From NCBI GenBank assembly GCA_027186245.1, contig CP114484.1, forward strand, positions 1,128,501 to 1,192,500: a DNA stretch of 64,000 bases, written 5' to 3'. The position numbers and the translations under genes were made by a program. Of the stretch, positions 32,029-45,821 are shown piece after piece. How positions within the stretch are numbered: the first letter of the stretch is position 1; each line of letters begins with the position of its first letter. Origin of the DNA: Coriaria nepalensis (taxonomy: Eukaryota; Streptophyta; Magnoliopsida; Cucurbitales; Coriariaceae). The notes under the pieces were generated by a model. That model was given only the letters and a program-made list of their open reading frames with translations. It made no database searches and had not been told where the DNA came from.

Positions 32029-33991
32029 TTTCCAACACGTAGAAGTTTCCGGTGATAGAGATTGTTGGTGCTCTGGAAGAAACGATGTAGTTTCGGGAGC
32101 GGAGCAACAAAACCTTTAAAAAGCTCTTATTTTATTTACCTGAAATTTTTGGAAGCGGACAGATAACAAATTCCACATTTGAGACGATCACGCGATGCAG
32201 TATTTATAGAGACCACATGGAGAAGGAGGAGGGGAATGGATTAAGGAAATCTAAAATTACAAATACACCCCCATCTAAGTTAATTTATAATTTTTTATTA
32301 TTATTAACATCGGATTAATTGCGTCACTTTTAATATTAGAAGTTACTAATAGTTAATCTAAAAAATTGCTCTCTTAAATTGAATCAAATCTCTCGTTAAA
32401 AGCTAACAATCAGTGGTATATATTGTTAATTTTGTTTTAAAACTACACGCTCAGCAAATTAAAACCGATTAGTATTAATTAGATTGTTCTAATACTAATT
32501 AGATTAATTAGTATATATATATATATATGTACAGCAAGAGATCTGAGTCGTGAAGTTTCCGGATCTGAGTTTAACGTAATGAGATTCTCTTCACATGTTG
32601 TTTTGTTACATCTGAGAACATCGGCGGGTCCATGTTAGAATTACTAATTTCCATTTTCTAAGATAATCTCTATCCAAAAACATGATCAGATCATTAAATT
32701 ATTTAATTTTTCCTAAACTGAATTCCATGTTGTTCTTGCATGTTATCATTGTTGTCGCGCGACATGTTAATATGCTGAATTTTGTTAAATGTAATTAATT
32801 AGTAATTACCGTGTTAAAATTAACTAAACGGTGTATCTAAGTGGAGAGCAGTATCCGGACAAGACAGAGTGAGATTGAAAGAACAAAGTTAGTAAATTTG
32901 GTGGATGGACACGATGATTGTCTGAAAGCAAGAATAAAAGATAAGGGGGGCCCAAAAAAAAGAAAAAGAAAGAAAAGAAAAAGAAGAATACACGTCATTA
33001 GCCTAAGCCTTATCGCATAGTTAAGTTAAGTTAAGTTAGAAGATAAGAGAGATTGGCGTGTAGGAAGCCCTTACTTGTAGGGATTGTTTAAAAGCTGATT
33101 TTTTGAGTTTGGTTTGAATTTAAGTTATTTATTTAATAATATTACGAATTTAATTATTTTTAAAAAAATTACAAATTTCTAAAAAAAAAAAAAAGGAAAT
33201 TTATAGGGAAGCATTAAACCGATCATTAAGCTTTTATAACAATTTGTTGTAAGAAAATTTATTGTCAGGATGATCGATCGGATGCGAGAAAATAATGGAT
33301 TAATGTAGACGGGCAAACGTCTACATTAACATTTCTTATCAAATGTTGTAAATCTAAAGATAAGAAAACTGTACTTGACCATTAATAAGCCTCCATGTAA
33401 TTTTCCATCGCTATCATATACCAAACTTTCTTACCATTATCGTTTTATGCTAACATGTTGAGTGTGTCTATTGGATGTGTTAATAATATTGGAGAGTGAG
33501 TGGCCACAGAAAAGACATCATGCGCTATGTATAGTTCCGAAAGAACATCACTAACTAAGACAAATCAAGAAATCATGTCGCAAACACTATATCTATATAG
33601 TATATAGTATATTGGTTATACTTATATATAGTTGATCAAAATGTGATGAGAATCAGAACAGTTTATTTTATGACAACGAATCTGCATACTGGGCTTCACA
33701 ATCTCAACATAACACGGCCCAACTAATTGTTCGAAATGGAGTGGACCGAGAGAGGCTCAACTTTTGAATTCGACATGGCCATATTAATTTACGAGGAAGA
33801 GTGCATACTGTTTTTCTAAAATTTGACCCATTTTGTGTTCTCGAACACTCTGAAAAGGAAACCAATTGAAAGCTTGAACAAGGAACGATTTCAAAGGCCG
33901 GAAAAGAGCCAACAAACAAACAAATTTCACCATTCCATCGAGTAGTAATTTTAGTATATATATATATATATATATATACACGGGAAAGAAT
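32029..33991. other. AT-rich spacer with hairpin
   Basis: No gene recognised. Contents are the HMT promoter, a TA tract near 32512-32527 next to ATTAGTATTAATTAG-type inverted pieces, a purine-rich stretch at 32950-32990, a perfect 12-base hairpin at 33300-33329, and a second TA tract at about 33955-33977 just downstream of the kinase stop. Confidence 0.6.
33300..33329. repeat. Perfect 12-base inverted repeat, 6-base loop
   Basis: TTAATGTAGACG at 33300-33311 is followed six bases later by its exact reverse complement at 33318-33329. It is isolated in intergenic DNA and could form a small hairpin or be the core of a degraded mobile-element terminus. Confidence 0.85.
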
Positions 33992-35780
33992 TTATGGTCC
34001 ACGGGCGGGGGCAAAGCATAAACAACTGGTCTGCTGGTCTTCTGGAATCATCCCTCCTCCTTTGCTTGTGTCGATTGCTTCCAACATTTTCACCACTTCA
34101 TCCATTTCCGGCCGCTTATCTGCATTTGAATCCCAACATTTCCGCATAATGCTCGCCAAGGAACTCGGGCAGCATCTTGGAATCTCAGGTCGCAGGTTCT
34201 ACAAACAATAAACCATGCAAATGAACGAAGTATTGAAAAATTAATAATATTTTTTTATTGTTTTGCCCGTATGATCGAACATATACCTGCTTGACAACTG
34301 CAGATGAGACATCAACAAAGCTAAGATCTGGGTGAGGCATATCACAGCAGTAGATTTCCCACAAGCAGATTCCAAAGCTATAAACATCGCATCTTCTATT
34401 GTAAGGTTTGCCATCAAGAACCTACACAAAGATTATCGAGTTGGTAAATATTTCCATTCATACTAAGCATGAATCAGCTATGTACATTATTAATCTATAG
34501 CACAAGCACGTAACAAGGAAGAAAGAAGCAACCTCTGGAGCCATGTATCCAAGAGTTCCAGTTTCACCAGTCATGTCTCTCGGATTTTGAGCCTCAACTC
34601 GAGCCACTCCAAAATCAGCAATTTTTAGGGTTCTCTGACCATCTAACAGCATATTTTCTGTTTTCACATCACGATGGACAATCTTCTGTGAATGAAGATA
34701 GCTAAGTCTGCAAAAAAAAAAAAAGGTTGAATATAATCCTCTTCAGAGATATTTCCATTTCCAAGCTGTTAGGCGGAAGAAGAGAGCTTACCCTCTGGAA
34801 AGATCCAATGCAAGTTGGATGACAACCTTAAACGCAAGTTTCTTTTGCCTGTTTCTAATCAAGTATTGTTTTAATGTTCCGCCAGGGAGATACTCCACGA
34901 CGACACAGCACGCCCTTGGAGGTAAGGAATTATTGCCATCACTTGAAGAAGAGCTTTTGGAAGGAATCTTTAGGTTTACAGTTCCCATTGAAGCTCCCAC
35001 AAACTGCAATAATGATTGAATGGATGAGTGAATGAAAAGAACACAATCACTATGATATTTTCAAAGAGATGGATAATGTAAGAAGTAGAAGAAGAGGAAG
35101 GAGTACTACTTTTGTGACGTTAGGGTGATAGAGCTTGTGCCAAACAGCAACTTCTTGCTTAAATGATGCCCTCAAAGCAGAAGTTTCAGAAGCTGAAGCA
35201 ACCCCATCCTCCCCCCAATCCAACAGCTTCACTGTGAATATCCAAAATGACAATGCAGTAAGAATTTGAAGGGGAAAAAAAAACAGAGGAGAAAGATGGG
35301 AGAAGAGATTCTAAAGTACACAAGTGCTGCAAAGTTCTAAATTCTCAATCGATATAACATTGTTATTGAATCTGAAATGTATTACAATTCACAGCAAAAA
35401 ACCTGTACAAAGCAATTGGATTATAGCTATAGCAAATATAATGAAGGCTATAATATTTTACCTGCAACATCTTGGCTATCATAAGTACCCTTGTAGACAG
35501 TTCCATACGTGCCGTGAGCTAAAACGTATTTAATATCAAGCAAAGACAAATCAATCTCCCATTCTTCCTTCGGCCTCTCAATCTCTGAGTTCCTCGACCA
35601 AACACGGCTCAAGTGCTTCTCCAATTGCATATCCAAGGTTTTCAAATCAATCTTATCTGCTCGGAAAATCTTATCTCTGCCATTAAAACTTGCCACCCCC
35701 TTCAAATTCCGTATCTTACTTTCTTCCTGAACCTCCATCTCCATCTCCATCTCCTGAGGTGTCCTAGCGCCAGACGACAT
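33992..35780 (-). CDS. Raf-like serine/threonine/tyrosine protein kinase
   Basis: Six exons (35780-35462, 35231-35110, 35003-34792, 34707-34533, 34421-34287, 34198-33992) give 389 residues. After an N-terminus of about 80 residues the kinase domain begins at WEIDLSLLDIKY. It has the glycine loop AHGTYGTVYKG, the catalytic lysine in VAVKLLDWG (formed across the first intron), HRDVKTENML, DFGVAR and GYMAPEV. All residues needed for catalysis are present. The C-terminus GGGMIPEDQ is typical of plant Raf-like MAPKKK kinases of the group that includes Arabidopsis At3g22750 and the CBC1/CBC2 stomatal kinases. It is a soluble cytoplasmic kinase with no membrane segment. Its position agrees with At3g22750. 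The substrate is unknown. Confidence 0.93.
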
Positions 35781-38700
35781 CGCTCACCTGCGTTTCACTC
35801 CATTACTATAACAGAACAAAACGGTAGAGGATAAAAAATTATGGCGGGTATTAAGGAAAACAGGTGTACCATACTACCTACAATGTGATTTGTATGTTAT
35901 TCAAACCCGCAAAAGATGAATGATCCAAACGTGAAAAGTTTCAAACTTTCGTCTATGCACATATATATGCGACAGGACCAATATGGTTTAATCCAATAGT
36001 ATCGGGAGAGATTGAGGAAAAGCGTAAAACTTTACCAAATGCCTCCAAAACTGACCACCCTGTATAGCTCGAAAAGTCGATCCTCACCAAAAACAAAAGA
36101 CAAGAAGACAAGAAGACTTCTCGTTTCTGTTTATCTGAAAGAAATCTGTTGACCAGCATTAAGTATAAAGAATTCAATTCATACCCGGCCACTACTTTTT
36201 TAATACATGGAAAAAGGAAAAGTAAACCCTAAAGAAAACGACCCGATTGCCGCTACTACAGGAATAAAAACCAGAGACCCAGAATTTAAAAAGAGCAATT
36301 AAAATTTTAAATAGAAAAGACAGAGACACGGATTAAGACCCACAAGAAGCACGCATGCAGAAATTCCACCCACCCTAACAGAAACCCGCCAAAATAAAAT
36401 AAAAGAAAATAATTTAAAATAAAAGAGAAGACGAGATGGTTGACTTTACGGGATGTTTACAGGATGCAATGCGGCGGTGGGATGAAGAAGGCTTTGGAAT
36501 TCAAAGGCGGAGGCATGGAATGTAGTTTCAAAGACGACGACGAAGTCGGAGAAACTTCGTCGGAAGAAGATGGGATGATGGTTCGAGAAATTCCATCCCG
36601 TTTTTTGGAATCAAATAATGAAAGGAAGAAAAATCCACAGAGAGAATCGGGAGAGAAAAAGAAAAGACCCAGAAAAATAGAAAATTGAGATAAAATAGCA
36701 AAACCAACGAACCCGATCACGCTCCAGCCAAGCCAGGGTCTTTGAGATTGAGAGGGAAGGAAGCGCGGGATTTTTCCTAAAATGAAGGGCCGTTTTTTCT
36801 TCTTTTTTATTTGTTTATTATTATTATTTTCTGAACCGATACTGTTTCAAAATTCATAAACAAAGCTTATTTAAGAGAAATTAAAATTAAAATTAAACAA
36901 AAAAAAAAGACCTACGTATTTATATGACGAAATTACCCTTATTATAATATACTTTGTAGGAGGATAAAAATCAAATTTTAACAAGAGGGTTCTCCGAAAT
37001 GTACGAAACTATCAAATTAAAATTATATATAATTATACATCAAAAGTTTAATATTATATATAATTAAAATTAATTATTTTATTATATATATATATATATA
37101 TAATTTATCAAAATTATATAATCCTACGTAATCAAAATTCATGAATTTAGTATATGGGTGAATCCAAAAATAATTTATAAAAATTATATATTAAATAAAT
37201 AATTATAATAATAATATTCTATAAATAAATTCGAAAATTATATAATCTTTTTGAGTTAACAACAACCCATTTAATATCTAATGTCTACAAACACAAGACA
37301 CGTTATTGTTCATACTTGATCTAACATGCACATTTTTTTAAGTCACGGGCCGTGGCCTATTTGGCCCAAACCGAGACTTCATTTAGTTCTCACCGGCCCA
37401 AATCAACTTACAACGAATCGATCCAATCCCATGTTTCATCGTTGAGATCTCAAAGTTCTATAATTTCGGATATAGTTGAACAGTCCCTCTTGATCTCGCT
37501 TAAAGGTGCCATTTGCCAAACCCAAAAGTCAAATTAACCTACCTGCTGTTTTACTCCATCCAAGAATATTGGAACCACCACACCCAGTTTTTATTTTCTG
37601 TATTTCAATAAATAGTAAATAATAAATAATAAATAATAAATAAATAAGGTACAACTTCGATATATATATATATATATATATGTTATTATATGGTCAAAAA
37701 TATACAAATATAAAGTCACTGCTCCTCATCATTGCTATCAATGTGTCTCTTCCCTTGGTCACTTGCGTGTTGCCAAGAGCATCCTCAAATTAAAAATAAT
37801 ATTTAATTAAAATATTAATATTAGCTTCTCTTTTATTCCTCAAGAATCCATATCCTGACGCTCCACAAATATTCAAGTTTCTACTGATCATCAATGCATG
37901 ATGATGGGGCCCGTGATCTGGAGCCAAATGGCTGAATCCCGTGGGCGTTAGTTGTTAGACCATGACGTGTCCTTGGTTTCACTGTACAACAATACATGTG
38001 TCGTGTTGACTCGTAAATATTGTTTTGGTGGCTTGGTCGTGTTTCAAACTTCGACATTGAACACCCAACAAACTATCTGAACGATATATGTTTGTTCTTG
38101 TGAATTGTCCAAGGAATCCAAAAACGCTCTTAGATTGTCTTTTGAGCATGAATGATAGACGATCAATCTGTTCTATCGACGTGTCGTTTCAGGCGTTTTT
38201 GTAATTACTGTAGCCATTATTATCTGTATCTCCTTAATAAAGCAATTTATTTGATAGCGTTTTTCCAACAGTAACGGTTTTTTTTTTTTTCAGTTTTGAT
38301 AGCGGAGTATAATTAGAGGTTGAAACGCTCAACGCTAATTTATTTGATTGTGAATATCCAGGTGGACCCACTGAATATTAGCTTCTGTTACAGCAGTAAA
38401 ATTGTTGATACTTGATCAGATGCAATCAAATATTTCAGGGGTAAAAGTGTCCATTAACATTATTACCATGCAAACTCGACCCAACAAAAAAAAAATAATA
38501 ATAATAATAATAATACAAAAAAGAAAGAAAGAAAGAGACAAGGAAGAAAATACAGAAACAGTAAACGAGGATTTATATATGGTTGGGGGTTACTATAGAA
38601 ACAATGCCAGCTGGGCAGAAGTGGGTGGGTCTGAGTAAAGGAAGTGTCGGTTCGGGTGGTTGGTAGGGTCGGGTTTATCTCTCTCTTCGAGAGAGAAATC

Positions 38701-38946
38701 TACGACTCAAGTAGCCTCTCCCGCTTTCCCGCTTCTACTTGAAATCTCATCTGCAAAGACTTTAAAGAAAGAAAAAAAAGAAAAGAGACCCCATATTTCT
38801 TAAAGAGAGAGAAACTCATAGAAAGCTTGCAGAGAGAGACTGAGAGAGAGAGAGAGAGACTGATAAAGTGCTCATTGTAGTGGTTATGGTTTTAGTGGTC
38901 TAGTAATTAGTAAAGTTACCAGGCCGGAGAAGCTGAGTCGGCGGAA
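35781..38946. other. Divergent promoter region and AT-rich spacer
   Basis: Three kilobases between the divergent kinase and TSO1-like genes. A GC-richer frame on the plus strand at 36440-36688 (82 codons, charged, no domain) may be leader sequence or chance. From 36900 to 37280 the DNA is very AT-rich, with TA tracts near 37083 and 37663. AAT-type repeats occur at 37615-37645 and 38493-38512. The last 300 bases have GA-rich leader sequence (38815-38860) of the TSO1-like gene. No gene recognised. Confidence 0.55.
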
Positions 38947-41900
38947 ATGGACACGCCGGAGAGGAATCAGATCGGAACTGCATCCATTTCCAAATTCGAG
39001 GTGCTGCTTTTAAATTCTTAGTTCGATTCAGTTTAATAGAGAAATTCTATGCTATTCAGTTTAATAGAGAAATTCTATGCTTTTCTTTTTTGTTATCTGG
39101 ATTTTCTTCTCCATCTGGGTTTTGGTTGCTATGATGTTGTCACTGCATGTGCTTGATTTGATCATGGGTTGACCTTAAATTTCAGTGTGACTGTGTTTAT
39201 TTCATGATCTGGTGTTTTTTTTTTTTTTCATTTTTTTCATTTTTTTTTCCTCCTTTATGATAAGCTTGATGGTTTTTACTTGAGAGATTGTCGCCTTCTT
39301 TTCTGGGGACGGAGGGGGTTTCTAAATTTCGGATAAATTGTTTTCCTTTTGTGAATTCCAGCTCCTTCTGATTCAGATCTCCAATTTGAGCTCAAATTTC
39401 GGTGCTTTAATGACTAAATATTGCTTATCGTTTTACAAATGATGTTTTGGTTTATTTTCTTTACGAGGCTAAGTCATTGGTTTAGTCTACGTTGTTTAAT
39501 TGGCTGAAAGTTTTCCATATCTGTCCTTGATGCGTTACACAGTTGTACTTGTTCATGTTGACCGTCTCGACGAGTGTACTCCTTTTGTCATGATTCAAAT
39601 GCTTACTGAGATTTCCTCCACAAATGCAGGACTCCCCTGTCTTCAACTATATCAACAGTCTTTCCCCTATCGAGCCCGTTAAATCCATGCACATTACTCA
39701 GACATTCAACTCGCTTAATTTCGCAGCTTTACCTTCGGTTTTCACTTCTCCGCATGTCGCTTCTCACAAGGAATCTAGATTCTTAACAAGGTAATCTTAT
39801 TTTCCCCTAAAAATTTTTACAACTTGTTTCACCTTGATCCTAAAACACATCATCATGTCTACTTTAATGCTAATGATATTTCCTTTCCAGGAATAGCGAC
39901 CCAAATCTATCGAAATCCGAGTCTTCTTCTGAAAATGGGAATAATGTTTATACAAATGAAGGGGCTGTTACGGATATGGCTGAACCAAATAATAACATGG
40001 TTGTACCACATGAAGACTTATCTCCTGTTCCTTCCAATAATGAATCGTTGAAATCTACAATGGAGGAGAATGATATATTGAAATATGTTTCTGATAGCCC
40101 AGACTGCAACCTGGCACAACATTGTGGAAATCAAACTGATCGTGAATTAGAATTAGGAGATAATTCTGCTGTAGTTGTCTCCTTTATCAAAGATACCACT
40201 ACACACGATTCGTCTGAAGCTGGAACAAATTTTCTGGGGATTAGTCAAGGCGAACAAAGAAAGGAGGGGATGGGATATGCGTGGGACAATCTGATTTCTG
40301 ATAGTGCTGACCTGTTTATTTTCAACTCTCCAAATAGCTCAGAGGCTATTAGATTGATTCACAAACCACTAAACACCATAATGGAACGTCCTACAAGTCC
40401 TGTTTTGCAGTTTCTGCAAAACGAAAATACTGATATTCACAACCTGCAAATTGTTAATTCATTCAATTCTGGTCAAGCAAGTGAAAGAGAAGACCCTTCC
40501 ACTCAACCCGAAGAAGCTTGTGATCTGAAAGAAATAGACCAAACACTCAGCAACAACCTTGCATATAGAAATTTTGACAAGAGCAATGTTGTGGAGAAAA
40601 TGGTAAAAATATATTCTAATAGCTTCTTTTGACTTTTGACATTCAATTAATGTATCATTTCGTAAACGATATAATACACAAAAAGTACATTTTTTCCCCT
40701 CTGTTTTGTTGTAGCCTGTCTCGAATTTACATCGTGGTATAAGGAGACGCTGTCTTGATTTTGAGACCGCAGGATCTCGAAGAAAGAATTTAGGCGAAGA
40801 TTCAGATAACGGTTTGATGTTATTACCTCCTAATGAAAAGCAAATGATTGCTCCAAAACCTAATTGTGATTCATCTCGAATCACATTACCCGGAATAGGG
40901 TTACACTTAAATGCTCTTGCCACAACTTCCGGAAGCCGAGTAACTTTACCAACCTCCAATGTATCAACAAGTTCCACTTCAACTGGTCAAGATCTAATTT
41001 TGTACTCGGCCTCTGCTGATAAAGATATAGATTCCTCTGAAAATGGGGTTCAACAAGAGGAAGAGTTCAATCAGAATAGCCCCAAAAAGAAGAAGTATGC
41101 CAAGTTGAGAATACATTAATCATATTAAATTCTGTTCATTCATTTAGTTTTATTGTGAAACTGATTTTGCAGGCGTAAATCGGATCATTCTGAAGAAGGT
41201 GAGTCATGCAAACGATGCAACTGTAAAAAGTCAAAGTGTTTGAAACTGTAAGTTAGCAAAAAAGGTTTTTGTCTATTATACTGAGTCATGTAACCACCAT
41301 CTTCTGCTGTGTTTTGATTTCTTTCTTCCCTTGTAGTTATTGTGAATGTTTTGCTGCTGGAGTCTACTGCATTGAGCCATGTTCATGTCAAGATTGCTTC
41401 AACAAACCGATACATGAAGAAACTGTTCTTGCAACTCGTAAACAGATCGAATCGCGCAATCCTCTTGCATTTGCTCCTAAAGTGATTAGGAATTCTAGTT
41501 ATATTCCTGAAACTGGGGTCTGAAAATATCCAACTTTACTTTGTTTTTTGTCTTTTTCCTAGTTGAGTTGGATTTTAATAACTTTAGAAATGTCTTTTTT
41601 CCAGGATGAGCCAAGCAAAACACCAGCTTCAGCACGACATAAAAGAGGTTGCAACTGCAAGAAATCAAATTGTCTGAAGAAATATTGTGAATGCTATCAG
41701 GTTTTTTCCTCTTATCGCCTATTGCCGGGTTTTTTCTATGTCAATGTATAAACTGAACAAATCTTGGTGTTTTATTTTGTAAAGGGTGGTGTTGGGTGTT
41801 CTGTTAATTGCCGATGTGAAGGTTGTAAAAATGCATTCGGCAGAAAAGACGGTATGTGTGAATAACCACATTGCCCCAGTGCATTTTCCTTTTCAACGTA

Positions 41901-42510
41901 TTTGTCTGAACTCCAGTATTTTTATTACTCAGGATCTGCTCAGATCGCAATAGAAACTGAACTAGAAGATGAAGAAGAAGAGGATGGACACGAAAACAGT
42001 GTACTACAAGAACCAGAAATCCAGAGTAATGAAGAAAAGAACACAATTCCGGCAACCCCATTACAGCTTAGCAGGTTTACTTTCTCAACTCTCTCGCCCT
42101 TACTGTAACATTTCCAAATTCCACGTTATTAAGTCCTAAAATGTAATTATTTTTTTGTCAGGTCGTTTGTTCCACCTCCATTTTCATCAAGCGGTAAACA
42201 ATCACATTCCTATTTTCTTACTATGGGATCCTCATCTGGACTGGTTCCCGCGCAGAAGCTCGAGAAGTCTACTTTTCTTGGGCCTCTACCCAAGTTTGAG
42301 AAATGCATGCAAACCGTTGTAGAAGATGGCATGCCGGATATTCTGCGGTTCGAATGCTCTCCTGGATCCGGAGTTAAGACAGCTTCCCCAAACGGTAAGA
42401 GGGTGTCTCCTCCTCAGAGCGACTTCGTGATGTCGCCTCTTTCGAAAACTGGCCGGAAGTTGATTTTGCAGTCTATCCCTTCTTTCCCTTCTCTTACCTC
42501 CCAACATTAA
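38947..42510 (+). CDS. TSO1-like CXC (CRC-domain) DNA-binding protein
   Basis: Ten exons (38947-39000, 39630-39790, 39891-40602, 40715-41094, 41173-41247, 41337-41517, 41605-41700, 41785-41851, 41933-42074, 42162-42510) join in phase to 738 residues. The core is a CRC domain of two cysteine-rich CXC motifs: [20 protein letters not shown] at about residue 453, and [20 protein letters not shown] near 542. A conserved spacer containing [10 protein letters not shown] joins them. Family members (TSO1, SOL1/TCX3, SOL2/TCX2, animal LIN54) bind CHR-type promoter elements within MuvB/DREAM-like complexes and control cell division and meristem or floral development. The N-terminal [19 protein letters not shown] motif is typical of the plant TSO1 group. 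Arabidopsis has two tandem relatives here (At3g22760, At3g22780); this window has one, so a one-to-one symbol is not justified. Confidence 0.94.
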
Positions 42511-42734
42511 TGATGTTAAAGATGGACAGATGTTGATTTTCTCCTAGAAAATCCTAGTAGATTTCTTTTCTACGTGTTTAAATCGTTTAAATATAAATTT
42601 AATGGCATTCCATGTGAGCTTTGTATAATAAGAATCAAGCGTTTTTCTGAAATATGCAAGCTTATTAACTAGTCTTCAAGATGGCAAGTACAACTTCCAA
42701 ACTTTCTAGAGGTACCGATGCCACTTAGTAGTAG

Positions 42735-42757
42735 CCCCCCGGGGGGGGGGGGGGGGG
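42735..42757. repeat. C6G17 homopolymer block
   Basis: Six C followed at once by seventeen G. A G run this long can form a quadruplex, but it is also a common sequencing or gap-closing artefact. Confidence 0.9.
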
Positions 42758-44617
42758 TCCCTTATGAAATGACATGTCGTTAATCATTTACCAATGTGAG
42801 CCCATAGCAAGGCCCATAATGTTTGATCCTTGGTCCATTCTCTAATGTACAACGTTACTACATAAAGAAAGGAACAATATCAATCAAGCTCAGCTTTTTC
42901 TCTGGTGGATGAATCATAGCGGTCACGTGGCCTTGAATCGAATCTGGTTTTCCCATGTGAACAAATTGTACATTCCCAAAATGCTTAAAGCCAACTTGGT
43001 AGCACAAGATCCAACTAAAAAATTAGACAACTTTATACAAGAGTAGAGAGACACATGGGGGTGGCATGTCATACATCGTCTATGCATAGCTGGCTCCACG
43101 ACCAAACACTAAAAAACGAAAGCACAATCTGAATCTTATCTTTTCGATTGGGCCCATCAGGAAAAAACTCCACAACCACTCTTTCTTTTTGCAGATTTGC
43201 TTCTCTAGTCTAGATCTTCAAGACAAGTTATGGTGGTAGTTGGTGTTTAATTATAGGTTACTACATTGAGTTCAACCCTGAAGTATTGTAAGAAATCCAG
43301 ACCTAAGTAAACATATCAATGATGATTGAGTTTTGGTGGGGAGTAACATCAGAAATATCCAGATCTAAGTAAACATAAATGTGGCTCTTCTCTGAGTCTT
43401 TGTCAATAGTTACGTCCCAGCTCTTGATCTAGACAGTGAAACCTTCTGTAAACTTGTTGGGTACTGATTGAAGTATAACAATTTCATTTTCTAATCGGGT
43501 CTCTTCTTCGATGCTCAACGTTTATGGTGTGAAATCTTTTGATAGATTATATTTACGATAAATCGATATATTTAAATTATATATATCAGTTTTATATTAT
43601 TATATCTAAACATAATTTACGGCATAAATTATTATTCATGTTAGACCACTTTAGTCTAATTATGAGAGCAAGCTACTCGAAATGTTGCAAATAGTGGAAT
43701 TACCCAGGTCATAAGGTGGACCCATAAGATTAAGTTTTTAGATTAACTTTGCATTTTCTCCTATTAAGCCTTTTAATTAACTAATTAAGTAGGCTCTCAA
43801 TTATGAATTAGCTTCATTTGTAAGGGCATGGGTGGCAGGTGGTGGCGCCACCGCCCAAGGTGGCCCACCTTGAAAAGGTGAGAGATATCAACCCCAATCT
43901 CTTTCTTTTTCTACGATCAGCAATCTAATTTGAAACCATGTTTGATGTTTCCCTACAGCGCTTAGACTATTTGCATAAACCCATCAAGAATCTAAACACC
44001 AATAATTGGACATGGCGATGGGGAAATAATAATCGATCTTTATAACCTTGAAATAAAGCATTAATTTTGTCAATTTGTGGGAGACGAACTTTGCCGACAG
44101 CCATGTCGGAGCTCTTTCTAGTCCTACTAACATCTTAGACTTACATTATTTCAATATAAATGTGTTTCGTAGACTTATTTGCATGCTTGTAATTGTAGAT
44201 AGAAGTTCATGTGAACTTCGTTTAAGAATTGAGATTAGAATGATATTTTTTTTTAATGATAAATAATATAACTATTTTTTTCCTAATTAAACTCGTAAGA
44301 TAATTAAAAACTTAATATTGAAACCGTATTATTTATTATTGAAAATTTTTAACACTCCTTATAATATTTTAAAATAATTAATAACTTGATTATTATAATT
44401 AATCAGTGTTACTCAATTCTTACTTAGGGAAGATTATAATTAATTAATAAATGTTGCAAGTCCAAGAAATGACATCATTGAGAGTTTAAGCAACAGCATA
44501 GACCTAAAAGACTAAAATAACAAAAAGAAGCAACGGATGGGGTCACACGACAAAAGGACAGCAAAAGAAAGAAAGAAAGAAAATGACAGTTTCTCTAGAA
44601 TTTTTCTCACTTCATTT

Positions 44618-44623
<6 letters not shown>

Positions 44624-44656
<33 letters not shown>

Positions 44657-44676
44657 TATTATTATTATTATTATTA
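44624..44676. repeat. AAT/ATT trinucleotide palindrome
   Basis: An AAT array of about 32 bases runs directly into an ATT array of about 21 bases, making a near-perfect self-complementary stretch able to form a cruciform or hairpin. Visible directly. Confidence 0.9.
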
Positions 44677-45821
44677 CAATCTTAAATATAGTTACCAGGT
44701 GATATATATACATAGTACATACAGTGAATCATGATCTATCTCATTTAGACTCAAAATTACAGAGTATGTTAATACTTAATTTAATACTCGTGTATCTCAA
44801 ATATTGAAAATCTATACGTAGAATGTAATCATGTTAGTGTCTAAACAAAGAAAAAGGAAAATCATAATGTAAATTTCGTAACATACGGCCATGCGCTTCA
44901 AGATCTGGTAAAGCATTAATGAGAGTCAAAATGGGCACATCTTCCCTCTTCTACTCGTCAGTCCTCCTATCCAATCCGCACTCCACCAGCCGTATGAATA
45001 GTGACTGGGCTCACTGAACTGAACCGAATTTTACAATTTTTGCAGGGAGAGTGTTGGAGAGAGACACAGAGACAGAACAGCGAGATGGGATAGATGAATT
45101 TTTCTGTTTTGATCCCAGATGCTGCTATGTCAAAAATATCACATTTTGCTGTTATGCTGAGAGACCCTTTTGCTTAGATTTCATATTTAGCTACGATCAG
45201 AACCCATCGCCTGAGTTTTGAGTTCATTTGGTAAGTTTTTTCATGTATGGTCCGTAAAGAAGATCACTTTTTTTTTTGTTTTTTTGCTTGTTTTCCTTCA
45301 GCTTGCCGGTTTCATTGAGCAATCTTACTCTCTCGTTCAAAGCTAGCCCGGTTCTCACTATTTGACGAGAAATTTGTTTATGTTTTTGGATTATTGTTTA
45401 ATAGCGTTTACTGATCTTGCCCGAATTTGTCCATTTTAATCCAACCATAGCATGAAATCTGATAGAGACATTTAGTGTGAACGATCTAAGTTTGATCTAG
45501 CTTCTCGTTTCTTTTGGGTCAGTGAGTTTCTGATTTGTGTATATCAAGAGCTGCTTTGCTGTTTAGATTTTGTAAATAAAAGTTTAATTTTAAAGTTTTA
45601 GGTTCCAAAGAACATTGTTCCCGGCCTAATCGATCTTCATTTACAGTTGCAGAAAGTGAGTGATACAGTGCTGTAAAGCTTCATCTTTGATTAGTTTTGG
45701 CGATTTTGGGACTTCATCTACTTCTTTTATTTATTCTGGCCTGGATCCATTACCTGGGATTTTTATTACTGGTATAAAGACCAGGCCGAAACCTGTTGTA
45801 TGGTTTTTATTTGCTGGAGCG

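Larger units (their letters stand above)
42511..45821. other. Intergenic spacer and NET1A leader
   Basis: No gene recognised. It includes a C6G17 homopolymer block at 42735-42757, AT-rich DNA from 43540 to 44470, an AAT/ATT palindromic array at 44624-44676, and from about 44940 the promoter and leader of NET1A. A GTAAGT donor-like site near 45231 suggests a leader intron. Confidence 0.55.

Noticed and set aside
44537..44734. Poly-Asn/poly-Tyr open frame
   Set aside because: Created by the AAT/ATT array; not a gene.
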